From positions 1-42,489 of the forward strand of contig JAMPHY010000001.1 in the NCBI GenBank assembly GCA_023663185.1: DNA of 42,489 nucleotides, written 5' to 3'. The first letter of the stretch is position 1, and each line of letters begins with the position of its first letter. A program made the position numbers and the translations under genes. Source of the DNA: Clostridiales bacterium (GTDB lineage Bacteria > Bacillota > Clostridia > Lachnospirales > Lachnospiraceae). Below, piece by piece: positions 35,769-42,489 of the stretch. The notes under the pieces are model-generated. The model saw only the letters and a list, made by a program, of their open reading frames with translations. It did no database searches and was not told the DNA's origin.

Positions 35769-36779
35769 CTAATTACTTAACAACTCTTTTTCAAGCGCAT
35801 CGAAATCATACTGATTTTGCTTGAATTGGTTGAACTTATTGGTAGAAGAGATTTTGGTGGTTTTGGCTTTGCGATAATTCTCTTCAACCTGATGTATATC
35901 TGCTTTATGATGAACCCCCGCTTTATACCAGTCGCTTAAAATGCGGTCGGCATATTCAAAACGGTGATTGTCCGTGGCAAGCACTGTTTTTTCGCACGCC
36001 ACTGAAATAACATCATATTCAAAGGCAAATTCCTTAGTCCAGCGGGTTATATAAGTCACTTCCGTCTGAGTGGGCGTGTTGGATTTACCAAGCGCCTTCA
36101 TAATATCATATACGGTCTTGTCATATTTATGTACATACCGTGCCGCCTGTTTAGGAGTGGTAATTCCTGCCTGAGCCCAGTCAATAGCAACTTTCTCGAT
36201 ATATCTTAAATCCTTCTTGCCGTGGTCCACGCAATATTGTATCAGATGGTCTATTAAGTCCTCAGAAAATCCCAGTTTGTCTGAGATGAAAAGGATTGTT
36301 TTCATTTCCGCCGCGCTTAAAGTCTTCTTAAGGTACTGCTCGGTAATAAATAATAGTCTGGAAGCAGCTTCGTCCGATTTGAAAGCCTTTAATTCATCTA
36401 ATGTATAAGAAGGCTTTTCATAGGGATTAATTTCGGGCGCTTCCATGACGCTGACAGTAGGAGTATGCGTATCTATAGTATTTACATTCAAATCCAGTAT
36501 ATGAATGCCGTTAAGGTTCTTATTCTCATCATAATCCAGCGTAAGCAGACGGTTCTTTTCCCAATATTTTAAGGCGCGAAGAACGTCTTTCTCCGTGTAA
36601 TTGAACATGTCCGCAATATCAGAAACGCTGGTGGTGCGTTTGGCGCTCATCATACGAGTCAGATAAAGGTATATTTTTATCTGTGCGTCATTGGCTTCTT
36701 TCATATATTCGTCAATAAATCGATTGGGAATAACTGTGGCGTCCGTATAATTATCCTGATAGATAGTTAAACTATTCAT
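35769..36779 (-). CDS. DnaD-domain replication initiation protein
   Basis: A 336-aa primosome protein. Residues about 15-90 form a winged helix (DEYMKEANDAQIKIYLYLTR, VSDIADMFNYTEKDVLRAL); two DnaD/DnaB-II type domains follow (for example LSAAEMKTILFISDKLGFSEDLIDHLIQYC and IEKVAIDWAQAGITTPKQA). Such proteins remodel DnaA-bound origin DNA and recruit the loader. ATG 36779 has AGGA 9 nt away; the frame extends to 36839 without support. It leads the operon with the loader gene. Confidence 0.85.
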   Translation of the reverse strand: MNSLTIYQDNYTDATVIPNRFIDEYMKEANDAQIKIYLYLTRMMSAKRTTSVSDIADMFNYTEKDVLRALKYWEKNRLLTLDYDENKNLNGIHILDLNVNTIDTHTPTVSVMEAPEINPYEKPSYTLDELKAFKSDEAASRLLFITEQYLKKTLSAAEMKTILFISDKLGFSEDLIDHLIQYCVDHGKKDLRYIEKVAIDWAQAGITTPKQAARYVHKYDKTVYDIMKALGKSNTPTQTEVTYITRWTKEFAFEYDVISVACEKTVLATDNHRFEYADRILSDWYKAGVHHKADIHQVEENYRKAKTTKISSTNKFNQFKQNQYDFDALEKELLSN

Positions 36780-36869
36780 ATTAAATCGTCCTGCTTTCTG
36801 CATCATAAGAAAATAAGTTATCATGTAGTTCGCGGACAAAAGATACGCTTGTACATTGAAAACATATGA

Positions 36870-36898
36870 ATTATAGCATGGGAAATTTTAAAAAGATA
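36870..36898 (-). promoter_or_regulatory. Promoter of the dnaD-like operon
   Basis: Minus-strand extended -10 TGCTATAAT (TATAAT at 36870-36875) with a weak -35 TATCTT (36893-36898), 17-nt spacing. The DnaA-box cluster begins about 50 bp further upstream. Confidence 0.5.
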
Positions 36899-36944
36899 TA
36901 GTAAATATGCCAGAAAGAAAAAACAAACACGTGTTCACAGCCTA

Positions 36945-37049
36945 TGTGGACAATGTGGATAACAAGGTCAACCTATGAATTTGCGATAAAAAATATCCAC
37001 AGTCAAAAGAACGGTTAAAGAGTCCTTTTTATGTGGATATTGTGGAAAA
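36945..37049. promoter_or_regulatory. Cluster of five DnaA-box-like 9-mers
   Basis: TGTGGACAA (36945-36953), TGTGGATAA (36954-36962, perfect consensus), ATATCCACA (36993-37001, opposite orientation), TGTGGATAT (37032-37040) and TGTGGAAAA (37041-37049). Boxes 1-2 and 4-5 abut with no gap. They fill the space between the murC stop and the dnaD-like promoter. Confidence 0.7.
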
Positions 37050-38444
37050 TTATTTTTTAAGAAGGTTTTCCGCTATTTTAACGACATCTCCGGCGCCCAT
37101 AGTTATCAACAAATCATCTTTTGTGCAATTTTCCAAAACGAAATTTTCAATCTCATCAAAAGAAGGAAAATAATAACAACTGTGTCCAAGCTTTTCTATT
37201 TCTTCCTTAAGAGTCTCTGAGCTGATACCCAGAGTGTCTTTTTCTCTTGCGGCATATATATCCGTGAGAATAACCTTATCGGCAATAGAAAGCGCTTTAG
37301 CAAATTCAGGAAGAAACATTTTAGTTCTTGTATAGGTATGCGGCTGGAATATGCACCATGTTGTTTTATGCGGATATTTTTTTGCCGCATTTAAAGTTTG
37401 GGTAATTTCTGTAGGGTGATGCGCATAATCATCTATTATAGAGAAGCCGTTTACCTCGCCTTTATATTCAAAGCGTCTGTCTGTTCCGTTAAAATCGGAC
37501 AAAGCCTTTCTGATAATACCATTATCAATACCGAGAAATTCAGCGGCGGCAATAGCGGCACAGGCGTTTTGAACATTATAAAGTCCGGGAACGCGGAGTG
37601 AATATGCTACGCTGTCTTTGACGCCCGCCTTTTCGATGTTAAATGAAGGGTGTCCGAATTCGTCATAGGAAATATTCGTAGGTATATAGTCGCAGCCAGA
37701 GGACATGCCATAGGTTATAACTTTGCATGAAAGCGACGACGTAATTTCCTCCAAGTCTGCAATATCGCCGTTTATAATAAGAGCGCCGCCGTCGTCGCCA
37801 GAGGGCAGCAGCTTAGCAAACTGACGGAATGAATTACGGATATCGTTAATGTCCTTGAAAAAGTCGAGATGGTCTTCTTCTATATTAAGTATAATGCCGA
37901 TTTTGGGAAAAAGACTTAAAAAACTGTTGGTGTATTCGCATGCTTCCGTGACAAAATAGCCGGATTTCCCCAGTCGAAAATTTCCGCCTATTTCCTTAAA
38001 AATTCCGCCGATGGATAAAGTCGGGTCTGTATCCGCTTCAAGCAAAATTTCAGACAGCATGGAGGTAGTGGTGGTTTTGCCGTGTGTACCGCTTACGGCA
38101 ATGGGGACTTGGTAATTTTTCATTAATTGTCCAAGCAACTGTGCACGGGTAAGAATAGGGATACCGGCTTCTCTTCCGGCAGCAAGCTCCGGATTATCGT
38201 CTTTGATGGCGCCGTTGGTATATACAATTAAATCCGGCAGAGGTCTAAGGTTTTCCCTGTTGTGACCATAGTAAACAGTGGCGCCTTTAGCGGTTAAGGT
38301 TTCGGTGAGAGATGACTGCTGTCTGTCAGAGCCGGACACCTTGAACCCTTCGGAAAGTAGTATCTCGGCAAGGCCGCTCATGCTGATGCCGCCTATTCCG
38401 ATGAAAAATACATGAATCGGATTTTCAAAATTGATGTGATACAT
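37050..38444 (-). CDS. murC: UDP-N-acetylmuramate--L-alanine ligase
   Basis: Adds L-Ala to UDP-MurNAc, the first step of the peptidoglycan stem peptide. The 464-aa product has the N-terminal FIGIGGISMSGLAEIL, the ATP loop SGTHGKTTTTS with K123, and the catalytic and binding stretch IDDYAHHPTEI. Length is normal. AGGAAG precedes the ATG. It has its own promoter and sits apart from other mur genes. Downstream it ends 1 nt from the DnaA-box cluster. Confidence 0.96.
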   Translation of the reverse strand: MYHINFENPIHVFFIGIGGISMSGLAEILLSEGFKVSGSDRQQSSLTETLTAKGATVYYGHNRENLRPLPDLIVYTNGAIKDDNPELAAGREAGIPILTRAQLLGQLMKNYQVPIAVSGTHGKTTTTSMLSEILLEADTDPTLSIGGIFKEIGGNFRLGKSGYFVTEACEYTNSFLSLFPKIGIILNIEEDHLDFFKDINDIRNSFRQFAKLLPSGDDGGALIINGDIADLEEITSSLSCKVITYGMSSGCDYIPTNISYDEFGHPSFNIEKAGVKDSVAYSLRVPGLYNVQNACAAIAAAEFLGIDNGIIRKALSDFNGTDRRFEYKGEVNGFSIIDDYAHHPTEITQTLNAAKKYPHKTTWCIFQPHTYTRTKMFLPEFAKALSIADKVILTDIYAAREKDTLGISSETLKEEIEKLGHSCYYFPSFDEIENFVLENCTKDDLLITMGAGDVVKIAENLLKK

Positions 38445-38488
38445 AATTGCAACTTCCTATCTAAATATAATAATATACTTCTATAAGT

Positions 38489-38517
38489 ATTATACGCATT
38501 TGCAATAAAAAAACCAA
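38489..38517 (-). promoter_or_regulatory. Probable murC promoter
   Basis: Minus-strand TTGGTT (38512-38517), 17 nt, TATAAT (38489-38494). Confidence 0.5.
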
Positions 38518-38564
38518 TATTTTTTACATGTAAGAAATTTTATCAAAAATTCACAACATTCCTG

Positions 38565-39668
38565 CTATGATATTGTTATCTCGGATATATATTTGATCCA
38601 TTCATCGCATATTTTATCGGGTTGAACCTTTGCTAGTATTTTCTTGGCGTTTTGCCCCATAGCCTCGGCTTTTTCCGGATTTGAAAGCATATAGTCTAAA
38701 GCTTGCCATAATGGTTCCACCTGTCCGGTGGGAACTAATATACCGGATATTTCATTCTGAACCAATAACGCAGACCCCCCACACGGACAATCTGTGGCAA
38801 TGCAGGGAAGTCCGAGCGCCATCGCTTCTATCAGGGCATTTGGCATTCCTTCATAATCCGAAGTCAATACAAAGACTGCCGCATTCTGTATTTCTTCGTG
38901 TAATATATCTGTGACGCCCATAAAAAATACTTTATTTTCTAAGCCTGCGCTGTCAATATATCTTTGTAGTTCTTCGTAACAATCCTGTTCTTCCACCACA
39001 CCATAAATTTTTAAAATATACGCGGGATATTTTTGGGCAATAATTTGAAATGCGCGAAGCAGCAGCAGTTGGTTTTTTTGTCTGCTTATGCGCCCTACAG
39101 TAACAATTTCGTTATCTCGTATTAGTGAATGGGAAACTTTATCTTCTGAATTCAAATATTTTTCTGATAGTGGATTAAAGATAATGCACGATTTTTGCTG
39201 AAATTTTTTAGAAAAAAAGCGCATTGCATCAGGGGTTTGGAATACACCGCCGGACGCCTTGTTCTCCATGTACCATGTCGGTATCTTGTAGGGTGCGTAA
39301 TCAACCTGCGGGTCGTTTCTTACCGATATAATTAAAGGCGTTTTCATGCCAAACATTGCGAAAGCGCTTCTGAAATTTGCCTTATTACAAAATGATATTA
39401 CTAAGTCCGGTTTTTCTGCGCGTATACATTTTCTGAGTCTGACAAACCGCAGCCATGCATTATAAAGTCTGCCGTGATTTATATCTTTATCCGTAAGCCC
39501 TACATGAATCCGTCTGACCTGTTCGTCTGTTTCGTATTCATCTTCGGAGCGCCATTGCGTTGTAAGTATTACTTCATATCCCCGCTGGATAAAAGTATGG
39601 CTTAAAACACTTACTACATGCTCCGCGCCTCCGCGTCCCATGCTGTTTATGTGAAATAAAATCTTCAT
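38565..39668 (-). CDS. Glycosyltransferase family 4
   Basis: A 367-aa GT-B glycosyltransferase. The N-terminal acceptor domain starts MKILFHINSMGRGGAEHVV; the donor domain has TVGRISRQKNQLLLLRAF and the E-x7-E motif in SDYEGMPNALIEAMALGLPCIATD. Such enzymes build capsule, lipid-linked or teichoic-type glycans; donor and acceptor are unknown. The SD is weak (GAGAAC). It stands alone, without other polysaccharide genes, and diverges from glgC. Confidence 0.85.
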   Translation of the reverse strand: MKILFHINSMGRGGAEHVVSVLSHTFIQRGYEVILTTQWRSEDEYETDEQVRRIHVGLTDKDINHGRLYNAWLRFVRLRKCIRAEKPDLVISFCNKANFRSAFAMFGMKTPLIISVRNDPQVDYAPYKIPTWYMENKASGGVFQTPDAMRFFSKKFQQKSCIIFNPLSEKYLNSEDKVSHSLIRDNEIVTVGRISRQKNQLLLLRAFQIIAQKYPAYILKIYGVVEEQDCYEELQRYIDSAGLENKVFFMGVTDILHEEIQNAAVFVLTSDYEGMPNALIEAMALGLPCIATDCPCGGSALLVQNEISGILVPTGQVEPLWQALDYMLSNPEKAEAMGQNAKKILAKVQPDKICDEWIKYISEITIS

Positions 39669-39834
39669 TTTATGTTCTCATTGCCCTTTCAATTAACAGT
39701 TCTAATTTCTGTAGTTACATAATATAGTATCATGTACAACCATATTTTTCTATACTTTTTTGCTTTTATGAAAAATGAACAAAAAAATTGCAAAATTTGT
39801 CAAAATAATATAATATATTAATAAGATAACTGAG

Positions 39835-39855
39835 ACAAAATGATAATAATTTTGT
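39835..39855. promoter_or_regulatory. Inverted repeat upstream of the glgC promoter
   Basis: ACAAAAT (39835-39841) and ATTTTGT (39849-39855) form a perfect 7-bp inverted repeat 9 bp upstream of the -35. Possible operator of an unknown regulator. Confidence 0.4.
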
Positions 39856-39863
39856 AAATAATA

Positions 39864-39892
39864 TTCACTTTCATATATAATTGTGTTATAAT
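39864..39892 (+). promoter_or_regulatory. Promoter of glgC-glgD
   Basis: TTCACT (39864-39869), 17 nt, extended -10 TGTTATAAT (TATAAT at 39887-39892). Confidence 0.6.
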
Positions 39893-39936
39893 ATATGTGA
39901 AAAAGACAAGTAGATATATAAACAAGAGGTGAGGAT

Positions 39937-41211
39937 ATGATTAAGAAAGAAATGATTGCCATGCTTTTAGCGGGCGGTCAGGGAAGCAGATTAGGCGTGT
40001 TGACTTCCAAAATGGCTAAACCGGCGGTATCGTTTGGAAGTAAGTACAGAATTATTGATTTCCCTTTGAGCAACTGCATTAATTCGGGGGTTGATACAGT
40101 TGGTGTTCTGACGCAGTATCAGCCGCTTCGTTTAAATACCCATATTGGCATAGGCATTCCGTGGGATTTGGACAGAAATATCGGAGGCGTTACGGTGCTT
40201 CCACCATATGAGAAAAGCTCTAACAGCGAATGGTATACAGGCACAGCGAATGCAATTTATCAGAACATTGCATATATGGAGAGCTTTAACCCGGAATATG
40301 TGCTGATTCTTTCCGGAGACCATATTTATAAGATGGATTATGAGGTAATGCTGGGTTTCCATAAACAGAACGGAGCGGACGTCACGATTGCAGTTATGCC
40401 GGTGCCGATGGAAGAGGCTAAGCGTTTTGGCATTATGATTACTGATGAAAATCATAGAATTACCGATTTTGAAGAGAAACCTGAGAATCCGAGAAGCAAT
40501 CTCGCGTCTATGGGTATATACATATTTAACTGGAAAACCTTGAAAGAAGCGCTGCTTCTGAATGCGGAACAGCCGGGGCTGGATTTTGGCAAGCATGTTA
40601 TTCCTTACTGCCATAAGAACGGTTCGCCTCTTTACGCATATGAGTTTAACGGATATTGGAAGGACGTAGGGACGCTGCATTCATATTGGGAAGCGAACAT
40701 GGAGCTTATCGATATAGTTCCGGAGTTCAATTTATATGAAGAATACTGGAATATATATACCAAATGTGAGATTCTTCCACCACAGTACATTGCGCCTGAC
40801 AGCGTAATAGAGAGAAGCATTATAGGAGAAGGCTCTGAAATATATGGACAGGTATATAATTCGGTAATCGGCTGTGGAGTTGTGATTGGCGAAGGAACTG
40901 TTGTAAGGGATTCTATTATTATGAACTCTACGCAAATACAGCGTGGCTGCGAAATAAATAAAGCGATTGTTGCTGAGAATGTTGTTATTAGTGAAAACGT
41001 GAAGCTGGGCGTAGGAGAAGAGAGACCTAACGAGACAGATCCGCATATTTATAATAACGGTATAGTGACGGTCGGCGAGAACAGCGTTATTCCTAAAGAT
41101 GTATCCGTAGGGAAAAACTCAGTTGTATTCGGCGTTACAACCAACAAAGATTATGATAATGGGTATTTGCCAAGCGGCAGAACCTTGATTAAGGCAGGTG
41201 ATGAGCAGTGA
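39937..41211 (+). CDS. glgC: Glucose-1-phosphate adenylyltransferase, catalytic subunit
   Basis: Makes ADP-glucose for glycogen. The 424-aa product has the nucleotidyltransferase start [16 protein letters not shown] followed by [19 protein letters not shown], the substrate site [24 protein letters not shown], and a C-terminal left-handed beta-helix. All catalytic motifs look intact, unlike GlgD. AGAGGTGAGG precedes the ATG. It overlaps glgD by 4 nt, so the two are made together. Confidence 0.95.
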   Translation: MIKKEMIAMLLAGGQGSRLGVLTSKMAKPAVSFGSKYRIIDFPLSNCINSGVDTVGVLTQYQPLRLNTHIGIGIPWDLDRNIGGVTVLPPYEKSSNSEWYTGTANAIYQNIAYMESFNPEYVLILSGDHIYKMDYEVMLGFHKQNGADVTIAVMPVPMEEAKRFGIMITDENHRITDFEEKPENPRSNLASMGIYIFNWKTLKEALLLNAEQPGLDFGKHVIPYCHKNGSPLYAYEFNGYWKDVGTLHSYWEANMELIDIVPEFNLYEEYWNIYTKCEILPPQYIAPDSVIERSIIGEGSEIYGQVYNSVIGCGVVIGEGTVVRDSIIMNSTQIQRGCEINKAIVAENVVISENVKLGVGEERPNETDPHIYNNGIVTVGENSVIPKDVSVGKNSVVFGVTTNKDYDNGYLPSGRTLIKAGDEQ

Positions 41212-42326
41212 GAGCAATAGGAATTATTTTAGCGGGCGGTAACAATCACAGAATGAAGACGCTTACTCAAAAAAGAGCTGTTTGTGCCATGCCTATTGCG
41301 GGAAGCTACCGTGGTATCGACTTTGCACTCAGTAATATGACTAATTCTCATATAAACAAAGTGGCGGTCTTTACACAGTATAATGCGGGAAGCCTGAACG
41401 AACATTTAAGTTCTTCTAAGTGGTGGGACTTCGGACGTAAGCAGGGCGGCTTGTATGTCTTTACGCCGGCGGTAACAGCAGAAAGTAACGCATGGTACAG
41501 AGGCACGGCAGATGCAATAGCTCAAAACTTAGCATTTTTAAAAAATAGCCATGAACCATATGTGGTTATTTCTTCCGGCGACTGCGTTTATAAGATGGAT
41601 TATAATAAAGTTTTGGAATATCATATTGATAAGAAGGCTGATATCACCGTGGTATGCAAGGACATGGGCTCGGATACTAATGTAGAACGCTTCGGAACAA
41701 TCAAGATGAATGAGGAAAGCCGTATAGAAGAGTTTGAGGAGAAACCTGTGGTTGCCAAATCCAATACGATTTCCTGCGGTATCTATGTCGTCAGAAGGCG
41801 GCAGTTGATTGAAATGATTGAAAAGAGCGCAGAGGAAGACCGTCATGATTTTGTAAAAGACATTCTTATCCGCTATAAAGATATGAAGCGGATTTTCGGC
41901 TACAAAATCAAAGAGTACTGGAGTAATATCGCGACAGTTGACGATTACTTCAGAACTAATATGGACTTTCTTAAGCCGGATATCAGGGATTATTTCTTTA
42001 AACAATATCCGGACGTTTATTCGAGAGTAGACGACAATCCGCCGGCTAAATATAACGTGGGCGCCAGAATTAGAAACAGCTTGATTTCGAGCGGTTGTAT
42101 TGTGAACGGTACTGTGGAAGATTCGATTATCTTTAAGAAAACTTATGTAGGAAATAATTGTTATATCAAAAATTCAATTATCTTAAATGACGTTTATATT
42201 GGAGATAATACGCATATTGAGAATTGTATCGTTGAAAGCCGGGGAACAATCCGTGCCAATTCATATTACAGGGGGGAAAATGGTATAGAGATTGTTGTCG
42301 AGCATAATGACAGATATGTTATCTAG
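41208..42326 (+). CDS. glgD: Glucose-1-phosphate adenylyltransferase, GlgD subunit
   Basis: Partner subunit of GlgC; in Firmicutes it adjusts the activity of the GlgC/GlgD enzyme. The 372-aa product keeps the fold but the N-terminal loop reads [14 protein letters not shown] with altered residues compared with GlgC (GGQGSRLG), and [10 protein letters not shown] replaces [10 protein letters not shown], typical of GlgD. It starts with GTG 41208 inside the glgC stop (GTGA overlap), with AGGTGATGAG upstream. Synthase and branching genes are not in the window. Confidence 0.93.
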   Translation: MRAIGIILAGGNNHRMKTLTQKRAVCAMPIAGSYRGIDFALSNMTNSHINKVAVFTQYNAGSLNEHLSSSKWWDFGRKQGGLYVFTPAVTAESNAWYRGTADAIAQNLAFLKNSHEPYVVISSGDCVYKMDYNKVLEYHIDKKADITVVCKDMGSDTNVERFGTIKMNEESRIEEFEEKPVVAKSNTISCGIYVVRRRQLIEMIEKSAEEDRHDFVKDILIRYKDMKRIFGYKIKEYWSNIATVDDYFRTNMDFLKPDIRDYFFKQYPDVYSRVDDNPPAKYNVGARIRNSLISSGCIVNGTVEDSIIFKKTYVGNNCYIKNSIILNDVYIGDNTHIENCIVESRGTIRANSYYRGENGIEIVVEHNDRYVI

Positions 42327-42407
42327 TTTAACATAAAACAAAAGTTGCTATTGATTACAAGCTACGTGGCTTGATGGGTATGACTTGTGTGGAAAAGCTT
42401 GTGAAAA

Positions 42408-42428
42408 CCGACAGTAATCTGTTCGGTA
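42408..42428. repeat. Hairpin between glgD and spoVG
   Basis: ACCGACAG / CTGTTCGGT with a one-base bulge and TAAT loop. No T run follows. Confidence 0.4.
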
Positions 42429-42453
42429 TCATACGATAAGGAGGCTGAGCTTC

Positions 42454-42489
42454 ATGAGAATTACTGATGTCCGCGTGCGTAAAATGACT
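42454..42489 (+). CDS. spoVG: SpoVG, start of gene only
   Basis: The first 12 codons, MRITDVRVRKMT, match the start of SpoVG, an RNA/DNA-binding regulator involved in sporulation and cell division. AAGGAGG at 42438-42444 lies 9 nt upstream. The gene is cut by the window edge. The call rests on these 12 residues and the SD. Confidence 0.8.
   Translation, partial: MRITDVRVRKMT

Noticed and set aside
36840-37049. DnaA-box cluster as the chromosomal origin itself
   Set aside because: No dnaA or dnaN gene is nearby and no convincing AT-rich unwinding element adjoins the boxes; a regulatory or titration role is simpler. Genome-wide GC skew would settle it.
42358-42428. Sigma-H promoter for spoVG
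   Set aside because: A TGGAAAA element resembling the -35 is present, but no GAAT-type -10 occurs at the right spacing.

Overview
The window is compact, moderately low-GC DNA. Its gene content points to a strictly fermentative, spore-forming clostridium, most likely Lachnospiraceae (Clostridium cluster XIVa); that placement is inferred from gene content, not from a marker-gene search. Pointers are: pyruvate formate-lyase, a 2[4Fe-4S] ferredoxin, a GlgC/GlgD pair, an F-type ATP synthase with a sodium-type c-subunit, GdpP, a DnaD/DnaC-like primosome pair, MecA, and sporulation-type genes (CwlD-like amidase, SleB-like hydrolase, GH18 enzyme, SpoVG). The rpsF-ssb-rpsR and gdpP-rplI-dnaB clusters usually lie near the chromosome origin in Firmicutes, so this is probably origin-proximal core chromosome. 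I see no IS element, phage, CRISPR array, rRNA or tRNA.

Layout. 1-7 kb (+): rpsF-ssb-rpsR, a membrane acyltransferase, gdpP-rplI-dnaB and a MerR regulator. 7.1-11 kb (-): anaerobic pyruvate metabolism. In transcription order this holds a pyruvate formate-lyase core that ends before the glycyl-radical domain, a 67-aa Cys-containing protein that resembles the start of that domain, an 80-aa free-standing glycyl-radical domain, the activating enzyme, a 32-aa membrane peptide and a ferredoxin. This three-piece PFL is the most unusual system here. 11.2-12.2 kb: a DUF1858 protein and a MecA homologue converge on one terminator. 12.2-15 kb: a 755-bp AT-rich gap, a GH18 envelope/spore enzyme, then two large palindromes in a 350-bp gap. 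15-20.5 kb (+): TcdA, then an Rrf2/IscR-like regulator with cysteine desulfurase and NifU scaffold (a minimal Fe-S assembly operon), a cell-wall amidase, RpiB and a coiled-coil SleB-like hydrolase. 20.5-21 kb (-): a DUF402 protein.

21.1-28.4 kb (+): a complete ATP synthase operon (atpZ-atpI-B-E-F-H-A-G-D-C) between a clear promoter and a strong terminator. The c-subunit carries the Na+-binding signature. 28.4-33 kb (+): a possible sporulation gene behind a sigma-K-like promoter, a large anchored protein ending in a C39-peptidase-like fold without the usual His, a DNA glycosylase and a YczE-type membrane protein. 33-39.7 kb (-): glycosyltransferase, murC, then a dnaD-like/dnaC-like/prs/queT operon. 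The murC-dnaD gap holds five DnaA-box-like 9-mers, four of them in two abutting pairs. 39.9-42.3 kb (+): glgC-glgD, then the first 12 codons of spoVG at the window edge.

How the genes connect: PFL, its activase and ferredoxin with the Fe-S assembly operon support anaerobic carbon flux; the ATP synthase handles the ion gradient; GlgC/GlgD starts glycogen storage; the DnaB, DnaD-like and DnaC-like proteins make up most of a primosome, with DnaA boxes placed where they could regulate two of them.
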